Both the position numbers and the translations under genes were made by a program. A stretch of DNA of 47,972 bases, from contig CAMVNR010000006.1 in assembly GCA_947168905.1 (NCBI GenBank), positions 1-47,972 of the forward strand, read 5' to 3'. The number at the start of each line of letters is the position of its first letter. Positions within the stretch are counted from its first letter, which is position 1. Shown here in pieces: positions 34,298 to 42,508 of this stretch. The notes beneath the pieces were generated by a model. The model was given only the letters and a program-made list of their open reading frames with translations, was not told where the DNA came from and did not search any database. The DNA is from an uncultured Lachnospiraceae bacterium (lineage in GTDB: Bacteria; Bacillota; Clostridia; Lachnospirales; Lachnospiraceae).

Positions 34298-35602
34298 TTA
34301 AATCTTTCTCTTGTCGATAACTCTCTTTGCCTTGCCTTCGGATCTGGCGATGGATTTCGGCGAAACAAGATGCACTTTGGCGCCGATTCCCAGAACAGAC
34401 CGCAGTTTTGCCGTGATTTCGCCTTCCAGCTTCTCGATCGACTTCATGTCGTCCGCGAAGAATTCCTCGCTCATTTCGACATTGATATCGAAGGTGTCCG
34501 TATGGTTGACGCGGTCGACAATGATCTGGTAGTTCGGTGTAATGCCGCCCATGGTGAATCCGAGGAGCACCTCCTCGATCTGTGACGGGAAGACATTGAC
34601 GCCCCGGATAATCAGCATGTCGTCGGTGCGTCCGTGCGGCTTCATCATGCGGTAATGCGTGCGGCCGCATTTGCAGGGTACGGGATCGAGGCGGCAGATG
34701 TCGCGCGTGCGGTAGCGGATCATCGGCATGCCTTCCTTCGTAATCGTCGTGAAGACAAGCTCGCCCTCGGAGCCCACGGGCAGTGGCTCGAGGGTATCGG
34801 GATCAATGATTTCCGGAATGAAATGGTCTTCCCAGACGTGCATGCCTGCTTGATATTCGCATTCACCGGAAACGCCGGGGCCGATGATTTCGGTAAGTCC
34901 GTAAATATCATAAGCCCGGATGCCGAGTGCGGCTTCGATCTGACGGCGCATTTCCTCCGACCAGGGTTCCGCTCCGAAAATACCGGCTTTTAAGGAAAGC
35001 TGATCCTGCACGCCGAGGCGCTGCACTTCTTCGCCGAGATACATCGCATAGGAAGGCGTACAGCAAAGAGCCGTTGCCTTCAGGTCGATCATCGTCTGAA
35101 TCTGCAGCGCGGTATTGCCGGAAGACATCGGGATAACGGTAGCTCCGATCTTCTCGGCACCGCCGTGGAGCCCGAGGCCGCCGGTAAAAAGGCCGTAGCC
35201 ATAGGATACCTGGATAATGTCTCCTTCTCCGAGCCCGACCGAGGTGAGAACGCGCGCCGCACCGTCTGCCCAGACCTCAAGATCGTTCTTCGTATAACCC
35301 GCAACAATTCTTTTCCCGGTGGTTCCGGAAGACGCATGAATACGGACAATATCCTTCATCGGAGCCGCGAAGAGCCCGTAAGGATAATAATCGCGAAGAT
35401 CCTTCTTGTAGGAGAAGGGAAGCTTCGGAAGGTCCTCGATGCCGTGGATTTCTTCCGGCGTAAGGCCCAGTTCATCCATGCGGTTTCGGAAGCATTCCAC
35501 ATTCTCATAGCAGCGCTTTACCTGCCAGACGAGCTTCTCGCTCTGATAGGCCTCGAGCTCTTCCCGCGGCATTGTTTCCCAGTGTTCATTCCAGTAAGCC
35601 AT
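34298..35602 (-). CDS. paaK: Phenylacetate--CoA ligase
   Basis: Adenylate-forming ligase of 434 aa that activates phenylacetate or other arylacetates to CoA thioesters. The AMP motif SSGTTGK is at residues 91-97. The later motifs YGLTEIIGPG and YRTRDIC and the C-terminal segment with K in GKAKRVIDKR match PaaK. It is encoded between iorB and the ACT protein. Ribosome binding site AGGAGG, about 11 nt before ATG. Confidence 0.92.
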   Translation of the reverse strand: MAYWNEHWETMPREELEAYQSEKLVWQVKRCYENVECFRNRMDELGLTPEEIHGIEDLPKLPFSYKKDLRDYYPYGLFAAPMKDIVRIHASSGTTGKRIVAGYTKNDLEVWADGAARVLTSVGLGEGDIIQVSYGYGLFTGGLGLHGGAEKIGATVIPMSSGNTALQIQTMIDLKATALCCTPSYAMYLGEEVQRLGVQDQLSLKAGIFGAEPWSEEMRRQIEAALGIRAYDIYGLTEIIGPGVSGECEYQAGMHVWEDHFIPEIIDPDTLEPLPVGSEGELVFTTITKEGMPMIRYRTRDICRLDPVPCKCGRTHYRMMKPHGRTDDMLIIRGVNVFPSQIEEVLLGFTMGGITPNYQIIVDRVNHTDTFDINVEMSEEFFADDMKSIEKLEGEITAKLRSVLGIGAKVHLVSPKSIARSEGKAKRVIDKRKI

Positions 35603-35629
35603 GATGTCATAATCCTCCTGTTGTATTAA

Positions 35630-35653
35630 ATCGGCAGCATATGGCGTGCCGAT
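35630..35653. repeat. Intercistronic hairpin between iorB and paaK
   Basis: The 7-bp arms ATCGGCA (35630-35636) and TGCCGAT (35647-35653) enclose a 10-nt loop, in the widest gap of the operon (80 nt). No U-run follows in the direction of transcription, so it is more likely a processing or stability element than a terminator. Confidence 0.45.
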
Positions 35654-35682
35654 AAACTCCTTTTTACGTCAAAATCAGCTGT

Positions 35683-36252
35683 TCAGAGCTGATAACCTTT
35701 TTCAAAGGCCTGAATGTTCACGTCAATAAACTTCGCGGGAACGGTTTCCTTCAGGACCTCTGTCCATTCCTCTTTCGAAATACCGGAGTTTTTTGCATAG
35801 GTTCCCAGAAGCACGACGTTCGCCGTGCGGGCATTTCCCACTTCCTCTGCGATCCTGATCGCCGGTACGACGGTCACTTCCGCCCTTTCCTTCAGCCTGT
35901 CGATGATTCCTTCGGGATAGGCGGCAGCGCCTGTGATCACCGGCATCGGATCGATCTTCTGGTCATTTACGATGATCCTTCCGCCGGGTTTTACAAACGG
36001 CAGGCAGCGAAGAGCCTCCAGCTGTTCGAAGGCCAGAATCACATCCGCCTCTCCTTTTTCGATGATCGGCGAATAAACTCTGTCGCCGTAGCGAAGATAG
36101 GTAACCACCGAACCTCCGCGCTGGGACATCCCGTGCACTTCGCTGACTTTCACATCATAACCTTTTCGAAGCGCCATATTTCCAAGGACACGGACGGCAA
36201 GAAGCGTCCCCTGTCCGCCGACGCCGGTAATCATAATGCTCGTTGTGCTCAT
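35683..36252 (-). CDS. iorB: Indolepyruvate ferredoxin oxidoreductase, beta subunit
   Basis: Gamma-type subunit of 2-oxoacid:ferredoxin oxidoreductase, 189 aa. It opens with MITGVGGQGTLLAVRVLG, carries SEVHGMSQRGGSV and ends with the LG(T)YAKNSG region of the family. With IorA it converts aryl pyruvates plus CoA to arylacetyl-CoA, CO2 and reduced ferredoxin, reversibly. The gap to iorA is 9 nt. Confidence 0.93.
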   Translation of the reverse strand: MSTTSIMITGVGGQGTLLAVRVLGNMALRKGYDVKVSEVHGMSQRGGSVVTYLRYGDRVYSPIIEKGEADVILAFEQLEALRCLPFVKPGGRIIVNDQKIDPMPVITGAAAYPEGIIDRLKERAEVTVVPAIRIAEEVGNARTANVVLLGTYAKNSGISKEEWTEVLKETVPAKFIDVNIQAFEKGYQL

Positions 36253-36261
36253 CTTATTACC

Positions 36262-37995
36262 TCACTTTCCGATCGCGCCGAAGGGGCAGACGTTCATGCA
36301 CAGACCGCAGCCGTTGCACTGCGTCTCATCAATCTCGATATGATCCTCTTTCCAGGAAATGGCCGGACAGCCGAGCTTCAGGCACATTTTGCACTTTCTG
36401 CATTTTTCTGCGTCGACCGAGCACTTTCCTTCGTATTTCACGTACTTCAGAAGGGCGCAGGGACGCTGGGCGATGATCACAGAAGGTTCGTCGGAAGCGG
36501 TTTCTTCTCTGACAACTTCCTCGAATTTCTTAATATCAAAGGGATCTGCCACAACAACCCTCTCCACGCCGATTGCCCGGCACAGAAGCTCAAGGTCCAC
36601 CTGTTTTGCAGGATCGCCGTAGATATCCTTTCCGGAAAGCGGATTGTCCTGGTGGCCGGTCATTCCGGTAATTGAATTGTCGAGAATAATCACGGTATTC
36701 GCGCCGTGGTTATAGACAATGTCAATCAGCCCGGTAATACCGGAATGCATGAAGGTGGAATCGCCGATCACAGATACCAGTTTTTTGTTGAACTCTTTTC
36801 CCCTGACCTTCGCCATGCCGTGCGCCGCGGAAACCGAAGCGCCCATGCAGATCGTCGTGTCAACGGAGGAAAGCGGCACGGTAGCGCCGAGGGTGTAACA
36901 GCCGATATCGCCGGAAACCGTGAGACCGAGCTTCTTCAGCACATAGAACGTGCCCCTGTGCGGACATCCCGGGCAGAGAACCGGCGGGCGCATTGGCGCG
37001 GCCGGAGCCGTAAAGGCGTCTTCCTGTCCTTCTTCCGGGAAAACCGCTTTTTTGATCATTGCCGCCGAGTACTCATACAGCATCGTGAAGGCTTCCTTGC
37101 CGGTGCAGGGAATGCCCATCGCGCGGACATGCTCTTCGATGAAGGGATCCAGTTCTTCGATCACAAAGAGTTTTTCGCAGCTCTTCGCGAAAGCTTTGAT
37201 CTTTTCGACCGGCATCGGATAAGCAATGCCGAGCTTCAGGTAATTCACCCGGTCTCCGAGGGCTTCCTTCGCGTAAAGGTAGGAAATCCCCGAGGTGATC
37301 ACGCCGATTGCGGACCCGTTGTCTTCGATGACATTGAGTGGGCTCGTCTCCGCGTATGCCGTCAGATTCTGATGCCTCTCTTCCACCACGACATGCTTTT
37401 TGATCGCGTTTCCGGGCATCATGACATTTTTAGCGATGTCTTTCTGATAATCCTTCAGCGGAATCTCCTGCCGCTCCTTAAGCTCCACAAGGCTCTGGGA
37501 ATGCGAAACTCTCGTGGAGAGTCTTAAGAAAACGGGCGTATCAAAGGCTTCGGAAATTTCATAGGCGAGTTTCGTGAACTCCTTGCACTCTGCCGAGTCC
37601 GAAGGCTCCAGCATCGGAATCTTCGCGGCCTTTGCATAGTGGCGGGAATCCTGTTCATTCTGGGAGGAGTGCATGCCCGGATCGTCCGCGACCGCGATCA
37701 CCATTCCGCCGTTCGCGCCGATATAGCTCATCGTAAACACCGGGTCCGCCATAACGTTGAGACCCACGTGCTTGCAGCAGGTTAATGCTCTTGCACCGGC
37801 GATCGCAGCGCCGGCAGCCGCCTCGCAGGCCACCTTTTCATTTGGCGCCCATTCGGCAAATATATCGTCTCTGTACTGTACGATGCTTTCCGTAATTTCC
37901 GTTGACGGAGTCCCCGGATAGGATGAAACAAAGCGTACGCCGGCCTCATAGGCACCTCTTGCCACGGCTTCATTGCCGAGCATCAGTTTCTTCAT
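36262..37995 (-). CDS. iorA: Indolepyruvate ferredoxin oxidoreductase, alpha subunit
   Basis: Catalytic TPP-dependent subunit, 577 aa. The N-terminal pyrimidine-binding domain starts at GNEAVARGAYEAGV. The TPP/Mg motif appears at GDSTFMHSGITGLIDIVYN. The C terminus carries two [4Fe-4S] ferredoxin motifs (CRKCKMC and CNGCGLC). The start was set at 37995 (MKKLMLGNEA) because AAGGAG lies 9 nt upstream; the ATG at 38004 directly abuts that site. It catalyses ferredoxin-linked decarboxylation of indolepyruvate and related arylpyruvates, or the reverse carboxylation. Confidence 0.94.
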   Translation of the reverse strand: MKKLMLGNEAVARGAYEAGVRFVSSYPGTPSTEITESIVQYRDDIFAEWAPNEKVACEAAAGAAIAGARALTCCKHVGLNVMADPVFTMSYIGANGGMVIAVADDPGMHSSQNEQDSRHYAKAAKIPMLEPSDSAECKEFTKLAYEISEAFDTPVFLRLSTRVSHSQSLVELKERQEIPLKDYQKDIAKNVMMPGNAIKKHVVVEERHQNLTAYAETSPLNVIEDNGSAIGVITSGISYLYAKEALGDRVNYLKLGIAYPMPVEKIKAFAKSCEKLFVIEELDPFIEEHVRAMGIPCTGKEAFTMLYEYSAAMIKKAVFPEEGQEDAFTAPAAPMRPPVLCPGCPHRGTFYVLKKLGLTVSGDIGCYTLGATVPLSSVDTTICMGASVSAAHGMAKVRGKEFNKKLVSVIGDSTFMHSGITGLIDIVYNHGANTVIILDNSITGMTGHQDNPLSGKDIYGDPAKQVDLELLCRAIGVERVVVADPFDIKKFEEVVREETASDEPSVIIAQRPCALLKYVKYEGKCSVDAEKCRKCKMCLKLGCPAISWKEDHIEIDETQCNGCGLCMNVCPFGAIGK

Positions 37996-38019
37996 GTTTC
38001 TCATCTCCTTATTCGAAAG

Positions 38020-39657
38020 TTACAGCTCGACCTGCTGCGCCACCAGGGATTCGCCGCAGTAACGCTCGCGAAGAACGGGCTTCTCGATCTTTCCTGTGGG
38101 ATTTCTCGGGACATCCGCAAAGATGTACTTTCGCGGACGTTTGTATCGCGGAAGGTCCATGCAGAATTCGCGGACTTCTTCCTCGCTCAGGCTGCTGCCG
38201 CTCTTCACCTCGATAATCGCGGCGGCGATCTCTCCGAGTCTCGCGTCCGGAAGTCCGATCACGGCCACATCCTTGACCGAAGGATGCTGGCGGATGAAAT
38301 CCTCAATCTGTACCGGATACAGGTTCTCGCCGCCGGTAATAATGACGTCTTTCTTGCGGTCGACCAGGTAAATAAAGCCGTCCGGGTCTTCCATTGCCAT
38401 ATCTCCGGTACGAAGGAAGCCGTCATCTGTCAGCGACTCCTTTGTCGCCTGCGGATCGTTGTAATAGCACTTCATGACGCCGGGTCCGCGGACATAGAGC
38501 TCTCCGACTTCGCCTTTCTCTACCGGCGAATCATCGGGATTCGCGATTTTCACCTCCCAGCCGTAGCCGGCTTTTCCGATTGCGCCGACCTTATGGACGT
38601 TGCCGACCCCAAGATGTACGCAGCCGGGGCCGATGGATTCCGAGAGACCGTAGTTCGTGTCGTAATCATGATTCGGGAAGACCTTCAGCCATCGTTTAAT
38701 CAGAGACGGCGGAACGGGCTGCGCGCCGATATGCATCAGGCGCCAGTGCGAAAGGTCGTACTGCCCGAGGTTGATTTCATTGGAATCGATCGCATCCAGG
38801 ATATCCTGCGCCCACGGTACGAGAAGCCATACGATCGAGCATTTTTCGTCAGAAGCGGCTTTGATGATCCACTCCGGCTCGACGCCCTTTAAGAGCACGG
38901 CTTTTCCGCCGACCTTCAGAGATCCGAACCAGTGCATCTTCGCGCCGGTGTGATACAGCGGCGGAATGCAGAGGAAAACGTCCTCATGCGTCTGTCCGTG
39001 ATGCGCCTGTTCACAGTTCATCGCGTGCATCAGGCTCCTGTGCCGGTGCAGAATCGCTTTCGGGAAGCCGGTGGTGCCGGAGGAGAAATAAATCACGCCG
39101 TCATCGTCGTCCGTAATTCCCATGTCGGGACGCTTGGATGTGCAGTACGCGATCATCCGGTCGTAGCTGTCCGCAAAACTCGGACACTCCTCCCCGACGT
39201 AGAACATGTGGCGAATAAAGGAAAGCCTGTCATAAATCTCCTCGATACGGCCGATGAATTCGGGGCCGAAGACAAGGAGGCTGCAGTCCGCCTTCTTCAG
39301 GCAGTAGCGGATCTCGTCGGAGGTATAGCGGAAATTTAAGGGAACTGCGATCGCGCCGGTTTTCAGAATACCGAAATAGATCGGCAGCCATTCGATCGAG
39401 TTCATCAGAAGAATCGCTACCTTGTCGCCTTTCTTCACTCCGCGCGTAAAAAGCAGATTCGAGAAGCGGTTTGCCTTCACATCGAAGTCTTTCCAGGTCA
39501 GCTCCCTTCTGAACGGTTCGCCCGGAATGGGCTGCATCAGCGCGTAATCCCGCCAGGTAATGCGGCTTTTCGGTTCAAATTTCGGGTTGATTTCAACGAG
39601 AGCAGTCTCGTCGGGATAAAGCTCCGCATTTCTTTCCAGAGTCTCAAAAATAGGCAT
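38020..39657 (-). CDS. Acyl-CoA synthetase (class I adenylate-forming)
   Basis: Protein of 545 aa with the AMP-binding loop YFSSGTTGFPK (about 190-200), YGLSE, the hinge-side FLRTGDMA...VDRKKDVI segment and the C-terminal catalytic Lys (about 523) in NPTGKIEK. All ANL-superfamily motifs are intact. It is the first gene of the aryl operon and a second CoA ligase beside paaK, so two acids, or one acid under two conditions, may be activated. The exact substrate is unknown. The ribosome binding site (AAAAGGAG) is 12 nt before ATG and follows a structured leader. Confidence 0.85.
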   Translation of the reverse strand: MPIFETLERNAELYPDETALVEINPKFEPKSRITWRDYALMQPIPGEPFRRELTWKDFDVKANRFSNLLFTRGVKKGDKVAILLMNSIEWLPIYFGILKTGAIAVPLNFRYTSDEIRYCLKKADCSLLVFGPEFIGRIEEIYDRLSFIRHMFYVGEECPSFADSYDRMIAYCTSKRPDMGITDDDDGVIYFSSGTTGFPKAILHRHRSLMHAMNCEQAHHGQTHEDVFLCIPPLYHTGAKMHWFGSLKVGGKAVLLKGVEPEWIIKAASDEKCSIVWLLVPWAQDILDAIDSNEINLGQYDLSHWRLMHIGAQPVPPSLIKRWLKVFPNHDYDTNYGLSESIGPGCVHLGVGNVHKVGAIGKAGYGWEVKIANPDDSPVEKGEVGELYVRGPGVMKCYYNDPQATKESLTDDGFLRTGDMAMEDPDGFIYLVDRKKDVIITGGENLYPVQIEDFIRQHPSVKDVAVIGLPDARLGEIAAAIIEVKSGSSLSEEEVREFCMDLPRYKRPRKYIFADVPRNPTGKIEKPVLRERYCGESLVAQQVEL

Positions 39658-39683
39658 AATACAATTGCTCTCCTTTTTTCTTG

Positions 39684-39708
39684 TGCCGGAAGAATGATCC
39701 TTCCGGCA
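39684..39708 (-). promoter_or_regulatory. Hairpin next to the ribosome binding site of the acyl-CoA ligase gene
   Basis: A perfect 9-bp GC-rich stem (39684-39692 with 39700-39708, 7-nt loop) lies 12 nt upstream of AAAAGGAG. It is the last structural element of the leader. Confidence 0.6.
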
Positions 39709-39716
39709 AATTATTC

Positions 39717-39753
39717 AAAAAGGGGACATATCCAGAAATCTGAATGTGTCCCC
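39717..39753 (-). terminator. Terminator-like hairpin inside the aryl operon leader
   Basis: The arms 39722-39736 and 39739-39753 form a long stem on the minus strand (7 perfect bp at the base, one mismatch, then further pairs, 2-nt loop), followed directly by five U residues. It lies between promoter and first gene, so it should work as an attenuator controlled by the upstream leader. Confidence 0.75.
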
Positions 39754-39777
39754 TCTGAACCAGTATACAAAAGTATC

Positions 39778-39867
39778 AAAAGAACCATTCAGCACGCACG
39801 TTCTCTACCGTCCGCTAAATCGAAAGCTGACGTAAAGAAAATATGCTGCATATAATCCGGTTCTTTT
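39778..39867 (-). ncRNA. Orphan structured leader, candidate riboswitch-like element
   Basis: A 9-bp closing helix (39859-39867 with 39778-39786) encloses about 70 nt. Inside are a hairpin (39809-39816 with 39825-39832, one internal mismatch) and a small self-complementary ATATGC/GCATAT element. The 5' strand of the closing helix can alternatively pair with CTGGTTC just before the attenuator stem. I recognise no known riboswitch core; T-box, purine and SAM signatures are absent as far as I can judge by eye. Confidence 0.4.
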
Positions 39868-39904
39868 CATAAGCTGAAAAACCTTCTTCCGAAAACTTTT
39901 AGTT

Positions 39905-39934
39905 ATATTACCACAATGACAGGCACGCTGTCAA
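39905..39934 (-). promoter_or_regulatory. Promoter and operator-like dyad of the aryl operon
   Basis: Minus-strand perfect -35 TTGACA (39929-39934), an 18-nt spacer and a weaker -10 TAATAT (39905-39910). The dyad TGACAG-N5-CTGTCA (39917-39933) covers most of the -35 and part of the spacer, a usual place for a repressor. The promoter begins 12 nt after the permease stop codon, with no terminator seen between. Confidence 0.65.
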
Positions 39935-39945
39935 GTTTCTTCTCT

Positions 39946-41307
39946 TCAGGCTTTTGCATCCTTCTTCTTTCCCAGCACGATGTTGAAGATAATGCCGAGG
40001 ATCAGCGCGGTCGCGATCGAAGTCAGGGTCACGGCGCCGAAATTCAGGGCGAGTCCGCCGATGCCGGCGATCAGGATGACAGAGACAACGAAGAGATTGC
40101 GGTTGTCATCAAGATCGACGTCCTTGACCATCTTCAGACCGGAAACAGCGATGAAGCCGTACAGGCTCATGCAGACACCGCCCATGACGCAGGCCGGGAT
40201 GGAATCCAGGAAGATGACAAAGGGTCCGACGAAGCTGATCAGGATTGCCATAACCGCGGTCGCGATAATCGTCACGACGGAAGCGTTTCTGGAGATCGCG
40301 ACGCAGGCAACGGATTCGCCGTAGGTCGTATTCGGGCAGCCGCCGAAGAATGCGCCGGCGATGGAGCCGACACCGTCGCCAAGAAGCGTTCTGTGCAGGC
40401 CGGGCTCCTTTAAGAGATCGCGCCCGATGATCGAGGAAATGTTCTTATGGTCCGCAATGTGCTCGGCAAATACGACGAAAGCGACCGGAATATACGCAAC
40501 CGCGATGGAAGCGACATAAGCGCCGTCAATCTCCCGCATGCCCTGGAAAGCTTTGATGAATGTGAAACTCGGGACGGAGAAAATCTTCATCTCTTTGAAA
40601 ATAGAGAAATCAACAACCTTTAATGCATCAATGCCGGCTGCGTTGCCGATCAGCGTAAAGACTGCAGCCAGGCAGTAGCCTGCGACAATACCGATGATGA
40701 AGGGAATCAGCTTCGCCATCTTTTTGCCGTAAACGGAGCAAAGCGTGACAACCAGGAGGGTCACAAGACCAACCAGGACACAGACTAAAGGATGGGCCGC
40801 ACTTCCCGTGGTCTGAAGCGCTTCGTCAACGATGATCTTGACATCGCCGCTCTGAAGGTCGCCGACCGCGTTTCCTGCAAGCGAAAGTCCGATAATGGCA
40901 ACCGTGGGTCCGATGACCTGCTTGGGCATCAGCTTGTCAACCCATTCAACGCCTGCGATTTTCACGATAATGGCGATGACGACGTAAACAAGTCCTGCGA
41001 ATACCGCGCCGAAAAGGATTCCTGCAAAGCCTGCCTGAGCACTCGCCGCGCCTGCAAAGGCTGCGAACATCGAGCCGAGGAATGCAAAGGAAGATCCCAG
41101 GAATACAGGGCTTTTCATCTTGGTGAAAAGCACATACACGAGTGTGCCGACACCTGCGCCGAAAAGCGCTGCGGCAGGTTCCATTCCGTTGCCGATGATC
41201 ATCGGAACAGCAATGGTCGCCGCCATGATTGCCAGAAGCTGCTGGAATGCAAATACCAGAAGCTGTCCGAACTTGGGTTTGTCTTCGACATTGAAGATCA
41301 TTTTCAT
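39946..41307 (-). CDS. uraA: Uracil permease (NCS2 family)
   Basis: Membrane transporter of 453 aa with about 12-14 helices. Family motifs include AFQQLLAIMAATIAVP at the N terminus, the QVIGPTVAIIGLSLAG segment and the substrate-site region FAEHIADHKN and GGCPNTTYGES. This pattern fits UraA/PyrP uracil:proton symporters. It is encoded 84 nt after pyrR, the usual partner. The start at 41307 has GGGAGGG upstream. Confidence 0.93.
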   Translation of the reverse strand: MKMIFNVEDKPKFGQLLVFAFQQLLAIMAATIAVPMIIGNGMEPAAALFGAGVGTLVYVLFTKMKSPVFLGSSFAFLGSMFAAFAGAASAQAGFAGILFGAVFAGLVYVVIAIIVKIAGVEWVDKLMPKQVIGPTVAIIGLSLAGNAVGDLQSGDVKIIVDEALQTTGSAAHPLVCVLVGLVTLLVVTLCSVYGKKMAKLIPFIIGIVAGYCLAAVFTLIGNAAGIDALKVVDFSIFKEMKIFSVPSFTFIKAFQGMREIDGAYVASIAVAYIPVAFVVFAEHIADHKNISSIIGRDLLKEPGLHRTLLGDGVGSIAGAFFGGCPNTTYGESVACVAISRNASVVTIIATAVMAILISFVGPFVIFLDSIPACVMGGVCMSLYGFIAVSGLKMVKDVDLDDNRNLFVVSVILIAGIGGLALNFGAVTLTSIATALILGIIFNIVLGKKKDAKA

Positions 41308-41391
41308 GTTTTTCTACCCTCCCGTGGTAATGTTGGTATATCAATGAACTGGCAATAAGCGCCGGTCATTCAAAAAAGGATTGTGAAGAGG

Positions 41392-41925
41392 TCACTCCTT
41401 CACAAGAGCGATTTCATTGACGCCGTCAATTTCCCTGACGCGTACGCTTACAAATTCGCTCCTGGATGTCGGAATGTTCTTTCCGACAAAATTCGCCGAA
41501 ATCGGCAGTTCCCGGTGACCGCGGTCAATCATGACAAGAAGCTGCACTCTCGCCGGTCGTCCGAGCCGGATCAGAGCTTCCATGGCCGCGCGCGCCGTCC
41601 TGCCGGTGTAGAGAACGTCGTCTACGAGGATGATGTTCTTCCCGTTGACGTCAAAGCTGATCTCGGTTTCATTGATTTTCGGATCGTCATAACGCTTTTT
41701 CAGGTCGTCCCGGTACCAGGTAATGTCCAGTTTCCCCGTTTCGACCCGGATATCCGAAAAAAGCTCGATATTGGCGCTGATCCTTTCGGCAAGAGGAACG
41801 CCCCTCCTTTTGATCCCGACAAGGTAAAGCGACTCCGTCCCGGGATTCTGTTCGATGATTTCATGAGAAAGCCGCTGCAGGGTCCGCTGCATCGTTTTCT
41901 CGTCGACAATGATTTTCTCAGTCAT
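41392..41925 (-). CDS. pyrR: Bifunctional pyrimidine regulator / uracil phosphoribosyltransferase PyrR
   Basis: Protein of 177 aa. The PRPP loop IILVDDVLYTGRTARAAM and the RNA-binding, basic VGIKRRGVPLA region are intact. PyrR senses UMP and binds pyr mRNA leaders to cause attenuation. The start at 41925 fits the family N terminus. No proper ribosome binding site precedes it (only AAAGAG 2 nt before ATG). The left end of the IS element begins about 10 nt upstream, so the native promoter, leader and probably ribosome binding site were displaced. Expression now would depend on IS-internal sequence. Confidence 0.93.
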   Translation of the reverse strand: MTEKIIVDEKTMQRTLQRLSHEIIEQNPGTESLYLVGIKRRGVPLAERISANIELFSDIRVETGKLDITWYRDDLKKRYDDPKINETEISFDVNGKNIILVDDVLYTGRTARAAMEALIRLGRPARVQLLVMIDRGHRELPISANFVGKNIPTSRSEFVSVRVREIDGVNEIALVKE

Positions 41926-41953
41926 AGCTCTTTATCAAAAACTCGGAAGAAAA

Positions 41954-41984
41954 CCCCTTCCTCTAAACGAAGCGTAGGGAGGGG
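41954..41984 (+). repeat. Left-end subterminal hairpin of the IS element
   Basis: A 31-nt segment with outer stem CCCCTTCC/GGGAGGGG (one T-G pair). It is identical at 25 of 31 positions to the right-end copy. Expected to be the TnpA binding hairpin. Confidence 0.75.
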
Positions 41985-42013
41985 ATGAATCCCGCTTCTT
42001 AGGTATCCGAAAG

Positions 42014-42029
42014 CGTTCGTAATCGAACG
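42014..42029 (+). repeat. Perfect dyad in the IS left end
   Basis: CGTTCG-TAAT-CGAACG, a 6-bp palindrome just upstream of the tnpA promoter boxes. It could be an operator or a second structural element of the left end. Confidence 0.4.
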
Positions 42030-42036
42030 TATGTGC

Positions 42037-42065
42037 TTGCTTTTCGACGCGATCTGTGATATAAT
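42037..42065 (+). promoter_or_regulatory. Probable tnpA promoter
   Basis: A perfect -10 TATAAT (42060-42065) lies 17 nt after a weak -35 TTGCTT (42037-42042), 32 nt before the tnpA ATG. Confidence 0.5.
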
Positions 42066-42097
42066 ATATTCAGTCGTAGAAAGGTAATCACAGCACA

Positions 42098-42508
42098 ATG
42101 TCGCTTAAACTCGAAAATAATAATCATTCAGTGTTCGCTTTGCACTATCATCTGATTATGGTGGTTAAATATCGCCGCAAGGTCATCGATGACGCAATCT
42201 CCCTGCGACTTCGGGGAATTTTTGAACGCATCGCTCCGGACTACAACATAACGCTCGATGCCTGGAATCATGACATCGACCATGTGCATGTACTGTTCCG
42301 GGGGCAGCCGAATTCCGGACTTTCAAAGTTCATAAACGCCTATAAGTCCGCGAGTTCCCGCCTGATCAAGAAAGAATTCCCTCAGATCAGATCCTCCCTG
42401 TGGAAGGAAATGTTCTGGTCGCAGTCCTTCTGCCTCCTGACAACCGGCGGAGTCACTGTTGATGTCATCCGCCAGTATATTGAGTCCCAGGGAGAAAAAA
42501 CCGGATGA
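42098..42508 (+). CDS. tnpA: IS200/IS605 TnpA, Y1 HUH transposase
   Basis: Single-strand DNA transposase of 136 aa. The HUH metal-binding motif is H62-V-H64 in DHVHVLF, and the catalytic tyrosine is Y127 in IRQYIES. Both are intact and the length is normal, so the element may be active. It cuts and joins single-stranded ends at the subterminal hairpins. The stop codon overlaps the tnpB start (ATGA). Confidence 0.94.
   Translation: MSLKLENNNHSVFALHYHLIMVVKYRRKVIDDAISLRLRGIFERIAPDYNITLDAWNHDIDHVHVLFRGQPNSGLSKFINAYKSASSRLIKKEFPQIRSSLWKEMFWSQSFCLLTTGGVTVDVIRQYIESQGEKTG

Noticed and set aside
39658..39900. T-box or SAM riboswitch in the aryl operon leader
   Set aside because: The conserved T-box sequence (GGTGGNACCGCG type) and SAM-I core could not be found by eye. 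An Infernal scan would decide.
41308..41391. PyrR-binding attenuator between pyrR and the uracil permease
   Set aside because: Only a weak imperfect dyad is present. No clear PyrR binding-loop consensus or terminator was found in the 84 nt.
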